Assembly: GCA_947625655.1 (NCBI GenBank)
Contig: CANQPD010000013.1
Coordinates: 1-64,000, forward strand
Source of the DNA: an uncultured Dysosmobacter sp.
GTDB lineage: Bacteria; Bacillota; Clostridia; Oscillospirales; Oscillospiraceae
Direction: 5' to 3'
DNA: 64,000 nt
Position 1 is the stretch's first letter. Every line of letters begins with the position of its first letter. The notes under the pieces are model-generated. The model saw nothing but the letters and a program-made list of their open reading frames with translations. It searched no databases and was not told the origin of the DNA. Shown one piece after another: positions 1 through 7,724 of the stretch. A program made the position numbers and the translations under genes.

Positions 1-564
1 CTGCGCTGGGAAGACTGCGACTTTGTAAACAACGTCATAAGTATTAACCACAACCTCATATTCAGAAAGCTCGAAAACGAAGAACACCTGGAATACCATA
101 TCACAACGCCAAAATCAAATACGGGCATTCGTGAGATCCCAATGCTGTCAGAGGTAAAAGCCGCTTTGCAGGCAGAATACGATAAACAGCTTGAAATCGG
201 ATTTAATGAAACGGTGGTAGACGGATACTCAGGATTTATCTTCACCAATAGGTTTGGCGGCGTATTCTCCCCTCATGTTATAAACCGCGCAATCGAACGG
301 ATATATAAATCATACAATAAAGAAGAAACTGAGCGCGCGGAGCAAGAAGGGCGTGAACCTATTTTGATACGACATTTCAGCGTCCATAACCTCAGACATA
401 CATTCTGCACACGTTTTTGTGAGAACGAAACAAATCTGAAAGTAATCCAGGAGATCATGGGACACGCAGACATTGAGACCACCATGAACATCTACGCCGA
501 AGCGACGATGGACAAGAAAAGAGAAGCCTTTAATAATCTCGACGGGAAAATCAGAATATCTTGA
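1..564 (+). CDS. Tyrosine recombinase (phage-type integrase), C-terminal part, truncated by window edge
   Basis: The reading frame is already open at base 1 (LRWEDCDFVNN), so the internal ATG at 142 is not the real start and the N-terminal part lies outside the window. The visible 187 residues are the second half of a tyrosine-recombinase catalytic domain: the LRWEDCD segment that follows the first catalytic Arg, a beta-hairpin with TPKSNTGIREIP (catalytic Lys), the HNLRHTF box with His and second Arg, GHAD with the third His, and MNIYAEA with the nucleophilic Tyr. All late catalytic residues are present, so this half looks functional. Such enzymes insert and excise integrative elements or prophages. 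Here it marks the genes up to about 2.6 kb as accessory. Confidence 0.93.
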   Translation: MRWEDCDFVNNVISINHNLIFRKLENEEHLEYHITTPKSNTGIREIPMLSEVKAALQAEYDKQLEIGFNETVVDGYSGFIFTNRFGGVFSPHVINRAIERIYKSYNKEETERAEQEGREPILIRHFSVHNLRHTFCTRFCENETNLKVIQEIMGHADIETTMNIYAEATMDKKREAFNNLDGKIRIS

Positions 565-574
565 GGTTTTGCAT

Positions 575-1153
575 ATGAGTAAATTCGTAAATCTTACTGG
601 CCGCAAATTTGGTATGCTGACAGTTATAAAACGTGTAGAAGACATGAAACCAGGCAGACCTATGTGGCTGTGCCAGTGCGAGTGTGGAAATACCGCGATT
701 GTATCATCTACCGCCCTTACAAAAACAGGCGGCACAAAATCATGCGGTTGTCTGAGACACGCTATGCCGAAAAACTTGATTGATCTGACAGGCCAGACAT
801 TCGGAAAGCTCACCGTACTACGCAAAGACAGCTCCGCAGAAAAAGGAAAAGCGCGCTGGATTTGCAAATGCGAATGCGGAAATGTCGTGTCCGTTCTGTC
901 AGACAGTTTGCGAAACGGGAAAACAACATCCTGCGGTTGCGCTCAATTCACATTGAAACATGATTTGACCGGACAGACGTTTGGATATCTCGTTGTCTTG
1001 GGAAGAACCACAAATAAGAGAATCAAAGGAAATGAAATCAGGTGGAAATGTCTGTGCCAGAACTGTGGCCGCACCATAGAGGTTGGAAGCTATTGGCTCA
1101 GAACAGGTAATCCATATGGACATTGTAGGTGTACAAGGTTCAAGAAAATTTAG
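575..1153 (+). CDS. Protein with three Zn-ribbon-like repeats, phage/element type
   Basis: This 192-residue protein is three copies of one module of about 60 residues. Each copy begins with LTGxxFGxLTV, runs to WxCxCECGN and ends in SCGCL or a variant (residues about 6-58, 70-122, 130-188). The CxCxCGN and SCGC clusters look like metal-binding knuckles. Proteins with this repeat are frequent in phages and integrative elements, often near HNH or AP2-type DNA-binding proteins; a DNA or RNA role is inferred, not shown. ATG 575 is chosen over the in-frame TTG at 569 because GAGG (563-566) sits 8 nt upstream. The third repeat is degenerate, with CRC in place of CGC. It starts 11 nt after the integrase stop and probably shares its transcript. 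Confidence 0.7.
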   Translation: MSKFVNLTGRKFGMLTVIKRVEDMKPGRPMWLCQCECGNTAIVSSTALTKTGGTKSCGCLRHAMPKNLIDLTGQTFGKLTVLRKDSSAEKGKARWICKCECGNVVSVLSDSLRNGKTTSCGCAQFTLKHDLTGQTFGYLVVLGRTTNKRIKGNEIRWKCLCQNCGRTIEVGSYWLRTGNPYGHCRCTRFKKI

Positions 1154-1164
1154 CGTAAAAAATA

Positions 1165-1198
1165 GGGTACAGGCTTAGTCGTCTGTACCCTTTTTATT
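1165..1198 (+). terminator. Intrinsic terminator of the integrase transcript
   Basis: The arms GGGTACAG (1165-1172) and CTGTACCC (1183-1190) are perfect complements with a 10-nt loop, followed by a run of five T. It lies 11 nt after the stop of the Zn-ribbon protein. Confidence 0.88.
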
Positions 1199-1205
1199 AT
1201 GGCGC

Positions 1206-1553
1206 TTACAGCTTTTGAACAAGCGAATGATCCTCCTGAATCAAGAACATCAGCTTCTTTGCGGTGGGAGTCGGGGTGCTTTTACCGCTCTCCCATGCCT
1301 CCACTGTCCGGCAGGACACACCAAGTATTTCAGCAAACGCCTTTTGTGTCATAGATAATGCGGATCTGATTTCAACAACATTTACCGTAGGGAGCGATCT
1401 CTTTCTGACAAATGTATCCGCAGCGGCTTTTCCCTTTTCAAAGGCAAGCGCCTCCTGCAATCCGTCCATAACGCTGGAGAAAAAATCAATATCCTTAAAA
1501 TTGTCTTCGATCTCGTCCATTGTAAGAGAGGATTTGAGTTTCAATTCAGACAT
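1206..1553 (-). CDS. HigA-like antitoxin, XRE-family repressor
   Basis: A 115-residue protein with a C-terminal helix-turn-helix: VEIRSALSMTQKAFAEILGVSCRTVEAWESGK is spread over residues about 58-90, matching the XRE domain of HigA/MqsA-type antitoxins. The N-terminal 50 residues probably wrap the toxin. ATG 1553 is chosen because AAGGAG lies 8 nt upstream; the longer GTG at 1562 would leave no spacing. It starts just 5 nt after the toxin stop, and the toxin-first order is typical of higBA. It is expected to bind the two palindromes at 1903-1943 and autorepress the pair. Confidence 0.82.
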   Translation of the reverse strand: MSELKLKSSLTMDEIEDNFKDIDFFSSVMDGLQEALAFEKGKAAADTFVRKRSLPTVNVVEIRSALSMTQKAFAEILGVSCRTVEAWESGKSTPTPTAKKLMFLIQEDHSLVQKL

Positions 1554-1558
1554 TATAA

Positions 1559-1888
1559 TCACTCCTTCCGAATTTCCTCTATCATCTTGCGGATCGCCTT
1601 TTTCTGGTCTGGGGTAAGGTCATCCTGCACATTCTTAGGATATGCGAAGAGCAGATATAAATTCTCATGCTCAAACACATCGAGATAGATAACTCTTCCG
1701 CCTCCGCGCTTTCCACGTCCCTCAAGCTGGATACGCATTTTTCTTGCGCCGCCGGTTCCTTCTATAACGTCGCCAACCTGCGGGTTCTCCAGCAAAATCG
1801 CTTCAAGATCGAGCAGATTATCGTCGTTAAGACCCATAGCGCTCCAACTTTTGCGAAACGGTGTTGTATAGATAAATTTTCTTGTCAT
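1559..1888 (-). CDS. HigB/RelE-type toxin
   Basis: A 109-residue protein of the RelE/HigB superfamily, recognised by the pattern ATPFRKSW-like N-terminus (TTPFRKSWS), GTGGARKMRIQ, GKRGGGRVIYLDVF and YLLFAYPKN followed by LTPDQKKAIRKMIEEI. Members cleave mRNA on the ribosome; whether this one does is inferred from family. Basic residues of the central strand (R, K, R, GKRGGGR) are retained. ATG 1888 is preferred to GTG 1897, since AGG lies 9 nt before it. It is the first gene of a two-gene operon with the XRE antitoxin and is read from a strong promoter at 1923-1951. Confidence 0.82.
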   Translation of the reverse strand: MTRKFIYTTPFRKSWSAMGLNDDNLLDLEAILLENPQVGDVIEGTGGARKMRIQLEGRGKRGGGRVIYLDVFEHENLYLLFAYPKNVQDDLTPDQKKAIRKMIEEIRKE

Positions 1889-1902
1889 TCCGCACACCTG
1901 CC

Positions 1903-1951
1903 TACGATTTTATCGTACCTATATAATATACGATTTTATCGTAGTTGTCAA
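1903..1951 (-). promoter_or_regulatory. higBA-like promoter with two identical operators
   Basis: On the minus strand there is TTGACA (1946-1951), a 17-nt spacer and TATTAT (1923-1928). Two copies of the 15-mer TACGATTTTATCGTA (arms TACGAT/ATCGTA) occupy 1929-1943, filling the spacer, and 1903-1917, just after the start point. A repressor bound at both would block polymerase, as expected for antitoxin autoregulation. Confidence 0.85.
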
Positions 1952-1975
1952 TAGGGTTCACTAAAAATTTTCAAC

Positions 1976-2404
1976 TCATCTGTAAAGCTGATACTTCCTG
2001 CTGATTTCATGTGCAACATCGTCAGGCAGCGGCCTAAACCATATTCCAGTAAGCGTCGTGCCGTTCTCTTCCTCCGGCTCCAACTCCGTCAGGCAGTTGT
2101 CATAGATCAATCCAAAGTCCACATTCTCTTCCAGCCCTAAATCTTCTGCCTTGGCTTTTGCTTTCAAGAGCTGGTTTTTATTTTTAGCCTCGCAAATTAT
2201 TTTTACGAACGAACCGCATATATACTGCTCAAAGATATCCTTTGGAACTCTTACCGGCATCAGATAGTCGTCACCGTCTTGTACGGCCTGGGTTCCTATC
2301 AGGCGTGTCCAGTATGCCTCCGCACAATGACCAACTTGTGCCGCCAGCTTACCAGCAGACATGCTTAAATCTTTACGCATAATAAATAATCTTCTGTATC
2401 CCAT
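1976..2404 (-). CDS. Peptidyl-tRNA hydrolase 2 (Pth2)-like protein
   Basis: A 142-residue protein with the Pth2 fold signature: MRKDLSMSAGKLAAQVGHCAEAY near the N-terminus (GKxAAQ.xH.A), FVKIICEAKNKNQLL in the middle, AKAEDLGL, and YDNCLTELEPEE close to the C-terminus (the family's D-A-G-x-T-E-I-x-P element). Archaeal and eukaryotic Pth2 release tRNA from stalled peptidyl-tRNA. Bacteria normally use the unrelated Pth1, and bacterial Pth2-like proteins are mostly found in phages and mobile elements, which fits its place here. ATG 2404 is chosen because AGGAG (2411-2415) is 6 nt upstream. The insertion of about 20 residues after GHCAEAY and the EENGTTLTG segment are unusual, so substrate could differ. 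Confidence 0.72.
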   Translation of the reverse strand: MGYRRLFIMRKDLSMSAGKLAAQVGHCAEAYWTRLIGTQAVQDGDDYLMPVRVPKDIFEQYICGSFVKIICEAKNKNQLLKAKAKAEDLGLEENVDFGLIYDNCLTELEPEEENGTTLTGIWFRPLPDDVAHEISRKYQLYR

Positions 2405-2450
2405 GTTCTTCTCCTGCATACTTGCGAATGATTATCCAAAAAGATTTTGA

Positions 2451-2487
2451 GGAAAAAATAGGGAGCCAACCGAAAAGGTCAGCTCCC
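2451..2487 (-). terminator. Terminator downstream of lysS
   Basis: Minus-strand arms GGGAGC and GCTCCC (2482-2487 and 2461-2466) with inner ACC/GGT pairing are followed by TATTTTTT. It is about 200 nt from the lysS stop; the stretch between holds no gene and may contain the end of the left element. Confidence 0.7.
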
Positions 2488-2631
2488 TTGAATTGCGATA
2501 ATAACCTGGCTCAATGGTGTCTGCCAGACCTCCAAAAATGCTGGTTTCATAGCCGGACGATCCTACCCCGCTTAAAAATGAAATGGGGTAAACCTGGGGT
2601 AAGATCCAAAACGTGCATTTTGTGGACACAT

Positions 2632-2667
2632 TATATGGTGTTCGTAATACTTACAGCACACCATATA
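2632..2667. repeat. Imperfectly spaced palindrome next to lysS 3' end
   Basis: TATATGGTGT (2632-2641) and ACACCATATA (2658-2667) are perfect inverted repeats, with GTAA/TTAC pairing inside the 16-nt spacer. It sits 16 nt beyond the lysS stop codon, between core genome and the integrase-bearing element, so it could be part of an attachment site. Nothing proves this. Confidence 0.5.
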
Positions 2668-2683
2668 TTGCGCTTTTTCTGAT

Positions 2684-4186
2684 TTATTCCGAAAGCGGCT
2701 TCATGGTCGGGAACAGGATGACCTCCCGGATGGTGTCGGCGCCGGTGAGAAGCATCACCGTGCGGTCGATGCCCATGCCCATGCCGCCGGTGGGGGGCAT
2801 GCCGTATTCCAGGGCGTTCAGGAAATCCTCGTCCAGCATCTCCGTCTCGTCATCGCCCCGCTCCCGCTGCTCCACCTGCTTTTCAAAGCGCTGGCGCTGG
2901 TCGATGGGGTCGTTCAGCTCGGAGTAAGCGTTGGCCAGCTCGCTGTGGCAGACGAACAGCTCAAACCGCTCGGTGAGCCGGGGATCGGCGGGAGAGCGCT
3001 TGGTGAGGGGGCTGACCTCCACGGGGTACATGGTGATGAAGGTGGGCTGGATCAGCTTCTCCTCCACCTTCTGGTCAAAGCAGGCGTACAGGGCGTTGCC
3101 CCAGGTCTTTTCCGCGGCGTCCGCCAGCTCCACGCCGATGGCCTTGGCGGCGGCCACGGCCTCCGCGTCGTCGGTGATGGCGCCGAAGTCCACGCCGGCG
3201 TATTCCTTGACGGCGTCCACCATGGTCAGGCGGCGCCAGCCGGGGGTCAGGTCGATCCGCTCGCCCATCCACTCCACCTCATAGGTGCCCAGGATCTTCT
3301 GGGCCGCGCCGGAGATGATGCCCTCGGCAATGTCCATCATGCCGTGGAAATCGGTGTAGGCCTGATACAGCTCCACCGTGGTGAATTCGGGGTTGTGCTT
3401 GGGGTCCATGCCCTCGTTGCGGAAGATGCGGCCGATCTCATACACCCGGTCCATGCCGCCCACGATCAGCCGCTTCAGGGGCAGCTCGGTGGCGATGCGC
3501 ATGTACATGTCGATGTCCAGGGTGTTGTGGTGGGTGATGAAGGGCCGGGCGGCGGCGCCTCCGGCGATGGTGTTCAGCACCGGAGTCTCCACCTCGATAT
3601 AGCCCATGCCGTCCAGGTAGTCCCGCATGAACTTGATAAACTGGGAGCGGATGACGAAGTTCCGCTTCACCTCGGGGTTCACCATCAGGTCCACATACCG
3701 CTGGCGGAAGCGCAGCTCCTTGTCCTGCAGGCCGTGGAACTTCTCCGGCAGGGGCAGCAGGGACTTGGAGAGCAGGATGATGTTCTTGGCCCGGACGCTC
3801 ATTTCGCCCCGCTGGGTGCGGAAGACCTCGCCTTCCACCCCCACGATGTCGCCGATGTCGTACTTTTTGAACTTCTTATAGACCGTCTCGTCCATCTCGT
3901 CCTGGCGGGCGTACAGCTGGATGCGGCCGTCCCGGTCCTGGAGGTCGCAGAAGCTGACCTTGCCCATGCCGCGCTTGCTCATCAGGCGGCCGGCCACCCT
4001 GACGGCCTTGCCCTCCATGGCGTCGAAATTGTCCTTGATCTGCGCAGACGTGGCGTCCCAGTCAAAGCGGGTCTGCTGGAAGGGGTCCTGGCCCTCGGCC
4101 TGGAGGGCGGCCAGCTTTTCCCGGCGGACCCTGGTCTGCTGGCTCAGATCCTGCTCCGGCTGCTGGTTGTTCTTCTGTTCAGACAT
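2684..4186 (-). CDS. lysS: Lysyl-tRNA synthetase, class II
   Basis: A 500-residue class II LysRS that charges tRNA-Lys in the cytoplasm. The N-terminal OB-fold anticodon-binding domain (about residues 50-150, VRVAGRLMSKRGMGKVSFCDLQD) is followed by the catalytic core with motif 2 (RNEGMDPKHNPEFT) and motif 3 (GMGMGIDRTVMLLTG); the protein ends in the usual FPTMKP. Length is normal. AAGGAG precedes ATG 4186. It lies 12 nt after greA in the same direction, the common Firmicutes greA-lysS arrangement, so one transcript from the promoter at 4739-4767 probably carries both. Confidence 0.98.
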   Translation of the reverse strand: MSEQKNNQQPEQDLSQQTRVRREKLAALQAEGQDPFQQTRFDWDATSAQIKDNFDAMEGKAVRVAGRLMSKRGMGKVSFCDLQDRDGRIQLYARQDEMDETVYKKFKKYDIGDIVGVEGEVFRTQRGEMSVRAKNIILLSKSLLPLPEKFHGLQDKELRFRQRYVDLMVNPEVKRNFVIRSQFIKFMRDYLDGMGYIEVETPVLNTIAGGAAARPFITHHNTLDIDMYMRIATELPLKRLIVGGMDRVYEIGRIFRNEGMDPKHNPEFTTVELYQAYTDFHGMMDIAEGIISGAAQKILGTYEVEWMGERIDLTPGWRRLTMVDAVKEYAGVDFGAITDDAEAVAAAKAIGVELADAAEKTWGNALYACFDQKVEEKLIQPTFITMYPVEVSPLTKRSPADPRLTERFELFVCHSELANAYSELNDPIDQRQRFEKQVEQRERGDDETEMLDEDFLNALEYGMPPTGGMGMGIDRTVMLLTGADTIREVILFPTMKPLSE

Positions 4187-4198
4187 ATTCCCGCTCCT

Positions 4199-4672
4199 TT
4201 ACCGCTCGATCTTCTGTACCTTATACACGATGGGGCCGCTGGGGGCCTCCACGGTGACGGTGTCGCCCTCCTTGGCGCCCAGCAGGGCCTTGCCGAAGGG
4301 AGACTCCTCGGAGATGATGCCGTGCATGGGGTCGGCCTCCTGGGAGCCCACGATCTTGTAGGCGGGCAGCTCCCGGCCGTTGGCGTCCGCCACCGTCACG
4401 CTGCAGCCGATGGTCACCTCGTTGGTGGAGGTGTTGCTCTCGTCCACAATCACCACGTGCTGCAGGATCTCCTCCAGCTCGGCAATGCGGGAGTACAGCT
4501 TGCCCTGCTCGTTCTTGGCCTCGTCGTACTCGCTGTTTTCGCTGAGGTCGCCGAAGCCCCGGGCCACCTTGATCTGCTCGGCCACCTCGTCGGAACGGGT
4601 GGTCTTCAGGTAATTCAGTTCCTCCTGCAGTTCCTGGGCGCGGGCGGCGCTCATTTTGTATTCTCTTTCCAT
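4199..4672 (-). CDS. greA: Transcription elongation factor GreA
   Basis: A 157-residue GreA that enters the secondary channel of RNA polymerase and stimulates cleavage of backtracked transcripts. The N-terminal coiled coil (about residues 5-75) carries the acidic tip GDLSENSEYDEAK, with the Asp and Glu that position Mg2+. The C-terminal FKBP-like domain has GSQEADPMHGIISEESPFGKALLG and ends EGDTVTVEAPSGPIVYKV. Length is standard. AAAGGA lies about 12 nt upstream of ATG 4672. It is the first gene of a probable greA-lysS operon. Confidence 0.97.
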   Translation of the reverse strand: MEREYKMSAARAQELQEELNYLKTTRSDEVAEQIKVARGFGDLSENSEYDEAKNEQGKLYSRIAELEEILQHVVIVDESNTSTNEVTIGCSVTVADANGRELPAYKIVGSQEADPMHGIISEESPFGKALLGAKEGDTVTVEAPSGPIVYKVQKIER

Positions 4673-4738
4673 GTCGGCATATTCCTTTCTGGCATCTTTT
4701 GAAGACGCTGTACTTATTCTATATTATGACAGAGTAGT

Positions 4739-4767
4739 ATTATAGTGGCTGAAATTCAGAATGTCAA
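4739..4767 (-). promoter_or_regulatory. Consensus sigma-A promoter for greA-lysS
   Basis: TTGACA (4762-4767), a 17-nt spacer and TATAAT (4739-4744) match the consensus exactly on the minus strand. The -35 box overlaps the last codons of the upstream gene that ends at 4756. The start point would be about 60 nt before the greA ATG. Confidence 0.9.
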
Positions 4768-5529
4768 GCCTCGGGCGGCCGGTGAGGCCGCCGCGCCCAG
4801 GGATATCTGGCCCGGGCGGAGCACGCCCCCCTCCCGGAGCGCCGCCAGGAGCTGGGGGCGCTCCAGGCCCGCCGGCAGCCTCTCCTCCAGCGCCGGCGGC
4901 AGGGACAGCGGCGGCAGGGGGGCGGTCTCGTCATACAGAGCCAGGACCGCCGGATTTTTGCGGGCCAGGTCTGTCCGCTGGTCAAACAGCACCAGGGCCT
5001 CCGCCCCCTCCAGCTGTTCCCTGGCCGGCCCCAGCAGCAGCGACACGCCGTACTCCCGGCGCAGCTGGCGGCACAGCTCCTCCCCGCCGCAGGGCAGGTC
5101 CAGCAGCACGTAGCGGTGGCGCAGGGTCAGCTCCGTCACCGTCCGCGCCACCTCGCCGGTGAGCTGGGCGGCGGTCACCGCCACCCGGGCCCCTGCCGCC
5201 GAAAGGCCCTTTTCCGCCAGCAGCCAGCGGACCCAGTCCGCCGCCAGCTCCCGCCGCAGGGCCAGGGTGGACACCGGACGGAGACCGCACCTGGCAAGCT
5301 GGGCGCCAAAGGCGAAGCCCTCCGGCAGGATCACCCGCGTCACGCCCTGCCGGCGCAGGCGCTTTCCAGCCGCCGCCACCCGGCGGCGGAGCACCGTCTC
5401 CGGGGTCTTCGGGCCCCGGAGGACCTCCGCCTGTAAAAACCGCATGTGCAGGAGACTGACCTCCCGCACCGTTACGGACCGCCGGCGCCCGCCGTCCTGC
5501 GGCCCCTTCCACAGCAGCATACCAACCAT
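4756..5529 (-). CDS. Conserved-looking hypothetical protein, Arg/Leu-rich
   Basis: I do not recognise this 257-residue protein. It has no signal peptide or membrane span. It is rich in Arg, Leu, Ala and Gly, with alternating helical segments (LRRRVAAAGKRLRRQG, LRRELAADWVRWLLAEKG) and hydrophobic strands (RYVLLDLPCGG, ALVLFDQR), which suggests an alpha/beta fold. The start is ATG 5529 because GGGAGG lies 9 nt upstream; the in-frame TTG 5535 would be too close. That Shine-Dalgarno sequence is the 3' arm of the hairpin at 5540-5568. The gene follows the M23 hydrolase and its 3' end contains the greA -35 box. Confidence 0.6.
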   Translation of the reverse strand: MVGMLLWKGPQDGGRRRSVTVREVSLLHMRFLQAEVLRGPKTPETVLRRRVAAAGKRLRRQGVTRVILPEGFAFGAQLARCGLRPVSTLALRRELAADWVRWLLAEKGLSAAGARVAVTAAQLTGEVARTVTELTLRHRYVLLDLPCGGEELCRQLRREYGVSLLLGPAREQLEGAEALVLFDQRTDLARKNPAVLALYDETAPLPPLSLPPALEERLPAGLERPQLLAALREGGVLRPGQISLGAAASPAARGLTF

Positions 5530-5539
5530 ACGCAAAATA

Positions 5540-5568
5540 CCTCCCGCTCCATGGTATGGAGCGGGAGG
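5540..5568 (-). promoter_or_regulatory. 12-bp perfect hairpin covering a ribosome site; possible terminator
   Basis: The minus strand reads CCTCCCGCTCCA, a 5-nt loop and TGGAGCGGGAGG (5568-5557 and 5551-5540). The GGGAGG of the 3' arm is the only Shine-Dalgarno of the gene that starts at 5529. The following bases TATTTTG are a weak T run, so it may also end transcription from the M23 gene. Confidence 0.6.
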
Positions 5569-5582
5569 CCGGTTTATGTGCC

Positions 5583-6827
5583 TTAAGCGCTGCCGGAGAG
5601 GGTATATCCGGTGAGATACCCCTTCCGCGGCTCCGCGCCGTGGCTCAGGGGATTGATGCGGACGCCGTTTTCCGTGATCTCAAAATGCAGATGCGGGCCG
5701 GTGGAGTTGCCGGTGGAGCCGGTGATGCCCAGCACCGCGCCCTGGGCCACGGTCTGGCCCACGGAAACCTTGATGCTGCTCATGTGGGCATACAGCGTGG
5801 TGTTGCCGCTGCCGTGGGCCACCACCACATAGTTGCCGTAGGAGCTGGAATACTGGGCCACGATGACAGTGCCCGCCTTGGCGGCGTAGACCGAGGAGGT
5901 ATAGCCCACCCGGCCGATGTCAGTGCCCTTGTGGTTGGTGGAGCCGATGCCGCCGGGGGAGGCCCGGCCGCCCACCGTGGAGGTGATATAGCGGCTGTCC
6001 ACCGGCCAGATATAGCCGCCGGGGTTGGACTGGGTGGAGCCGCCCTTGGCGGCCTGCTCCTGCTCCCACTGGCGGGTGAGGCGGGTGATCTCCGCCTGGA
6101 TGGCCTCGGCTTCGGCCTCCATATCGTCCAGGGCCGCCTCGGTGGCGTTCTCATTCTCCGCCAGCTCCTGGATCACCTTGTTGGCGGCGGCGCGCTGGTC
6201 GCTCAGTTCCTTCTTCCGGCTCACCAGCTCCGCTTTGGCGGTTTCCTCCTCCGCCTTGCTGGTCTCCAGGGCGTCTTTTTTCTCCGCGATCTCCACCTGC
6301 AGGGCCTGGAGATCGTCGATGACCTTCTGGTCGGAGTCCATGATCTCATTGATGATATCCAGGCGGCTCAGCAGATCCGTGAAGCTGTCCGCCTTGAACA
6401 GCACCGACCAGTAGGAGACGGTGCCCCGCTTTTCCATGGCCCGGACCCGCTGGCAGAACAGCTCGTACTGGGCCTCCTCCCGCGCTTCCGCGTCCGCCAG
6501 CTCCTCCTCCGTCTGGGTGATGAGGGCGGCGTACTGGGCGATCTGGGCCTCCACATTGGTGATCTGGGCGCTGGTGGTGGCGATCTGCTGGTCCAGGTTG
6601 GCCTTGCGGGCCATGGCCTGGCTCTTGTCGGCGGCCAGCTGGTCCAGCTTGGACTGCAGCTCCTTTTTCTGGCTGGCCAGCTCGCTGGACTCGCCCTTGA
6701 GCTTGTTGATATCGTCCCAGGTGACGGCCAGCGCCGGCGACAGCTCCGCCGCCGTCAGGGCAGCAACGCACAGCAGCGCCGCCAGCACCCGGAGGGCCCG
6801 GACAGGTCTCTTGTTCTTTCTCCTCAT
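5583..6827 (-). CDS. Coiled-coil M23 peptidoglycan endopeptidase (EnvC/PcsB-like position)
   Basis: A 414-residue secreted protein: signal peptide (basic MRRKNKRPVRALR, hydrophobic core, cleavage near ALA-VT at about 34), a long coiled coil (about 38-255, Gln/Lys/Glu-rich with repeated LxxQxxQL patterns), a Gly/Ser linker and a LytM domain (about 275-395). The Zn ligands His299, Asp303 and the HLH motif (379-381) and the active-site His348 (LYAHMSS) are all present, so it should cut peptide cross-links in the wall. It lies 9 nt after ftsX. In other bacteria FtsEX activates a coiled-coil hydrolase outside the membrane (EnvC, PcsB, CwlO), and this neighbour is the obvious partner. Confidence 0.93.
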   Translation of the reverse strand: MRRKNKRPVRALRVLAALLCVAALTAAELSPALAVTWDDINKLKGESSELASQKKELQSKLDQLAADKSQAMARKANLDQQIATTSAQITNVEAQIAQYAALITQTEEELADAEAREEAQYELFCQRVRAMEKRGTVSYWSVLFKADSFTDLLSRLDIINEIMDSDQKVIDDLQALQVEIAEKKDALETSKAEEETAKAELVSRKKELSDQRAAANKVIQELAENENATEAALDDMEAEAEAIQAEITRLTRQWEQEQAAKGGSTQSNPGGYIWPVDSRYITSTVGGRASPGGIGSTNHKGTDIGRVGYTSSVYAAKAGTVIVAQYSSSYGNYVVVAHGSGNTTLYAHMSSIKVSVGQTVAQGAVLGITGSTGNSTGPHLHFEITENGVRINPLSHGAEPRKGYLTGYTLSGSA

Positions 6828-6836
6828 GGCTCCTCC

Positions 6837-7724
6837 TTACACCTGCAGGAATTTCCGGATGGCGGACAGGCTGCCGCCCACGCCGATGACGATGCCCGCG
6901 GCGGCAAAGGAGCCCGCCACCACCGGCCAGAGCTTCTGGAAGGACACGATGTGGATCAGCTGCATCGTGTCGTTATTGCCCACGCCCCGGGCCACCGCCT
7001 CGTACAGCCCCCACTGCAGGAAAAAGCCGATGACCGCGCTCAAAAGCCCCAGCATGAAGCCCTCGTACACAAAGGGCCAGCGGATGAAGCCGTTGGTGGC
7101 GCCCACCATCCGCATAATGGCGATCTCGTCCCGGCGGTCGAAGGTGGTGAGCTTGATGGTGTTGGAGATAATGAAGACCGACACCACGAACAAAATGGCG
7201 ATCAGGGCCACGCACACCACCGTGGCCACGTTGCGGACGGTGATGAAGCCGCCGGCGATCTCCTCATGGGCGTTGACGTCGGAGATGCCCTCCAGGGCCC
7301 GCACCTGCTCCACCGTGTCCTTCTGCTGCTCCAGGTCCAGGATCTTGATGGCGTAGCGGTCCTCGAAGATCTCCGGGTCCAGGTCCTGGAACAGCTCCTC
7401 GTCGGGGTACTCGGCGGCGAAATTCTCCATAGCCTGCTGCTTGCTGATGTAGGTGGCGGAGGCCACGTTGGGCACCGCCTCCAGCTCTTTCTGCAGGGCC
7501 TTGGCCTGGGCGGCGGTGTAGCTGTCGTCCACATAGGCCAGGATCTCGTTTTCCCGCTCCAGGTCCGCCAGCAGCTCGTTGGCGTTCACCGCCACCAGGG
7601 TGAAGGTGCCCATGATCAGCAGGCAGGCCACCGTGATGCCGATGGCGGCAAAGGACATGAAGCCGTGGCTGAACATGTTGGAAAGGCCCTCATGGGCAAA
7701 ATATCCGAAATTGTGCTTAGCCAT
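6837..7724 (-). CDS. ftsX: Cell-division ABC transporter permease-like protein FtsX
   Basis: A 295-residue membrane protein with one N-terminal span (about 23-45, FMSFAAIGITVACLLIMGTF), an extracellular domain (about 50-180, with YVDDSYTAAQAKALQKELE and LDPEIFEDRYAIKIL), and three further spans after ITVRNVATVVCVAL. The cytoplasmic signature DEIAIMRMVGATNGFIRWPFVYEG is typical of FtsX. ATG 7724 is the true start: the longer frame runs into ftsE. It overlaps the ftsE 3' end by 8 nt, so the two are translationally coupled. FtsX does not transport; it relays ATP hydrolysis by FtsE to a wall hydrolase, here probably the M23 protein downstream. Confidence 0.96.
   Translation of the reverse strand: MAKHNFGYFAHEGLSNMFSHGFMSFAAIGITVACLLIMGTFTLVAVNANELLADLERENEILAYVDDSYTAAQAKALQKELEAVPNVASATYISKQQAMENFAAEYPDEELFQDLDPEIFEDRYAIKILDLEQQKDTVEQVRALEGISDVNAHEEIAGGFITVRNVATVVCVALIAILFVVSVFIISNTIKLTTFDRRDEIAIMRMVGATNGFIRWPFVYEGFMLGLLSAVIGFFLQWGLYEAVARGVGNNDTMQLIHIVSFQKLWPVVAGSFAAAGIVIGVGGSLSAIRKFLQV

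Noticed and set aside
2945-4702. 585-residue plus-strand frame over lysS and greA
   Set aside because: It is the antisense shadow of two certain genes; its His/Gly/Ala/Leu-rich composition is typical of the complement of GC-rich codons and it has no domain.
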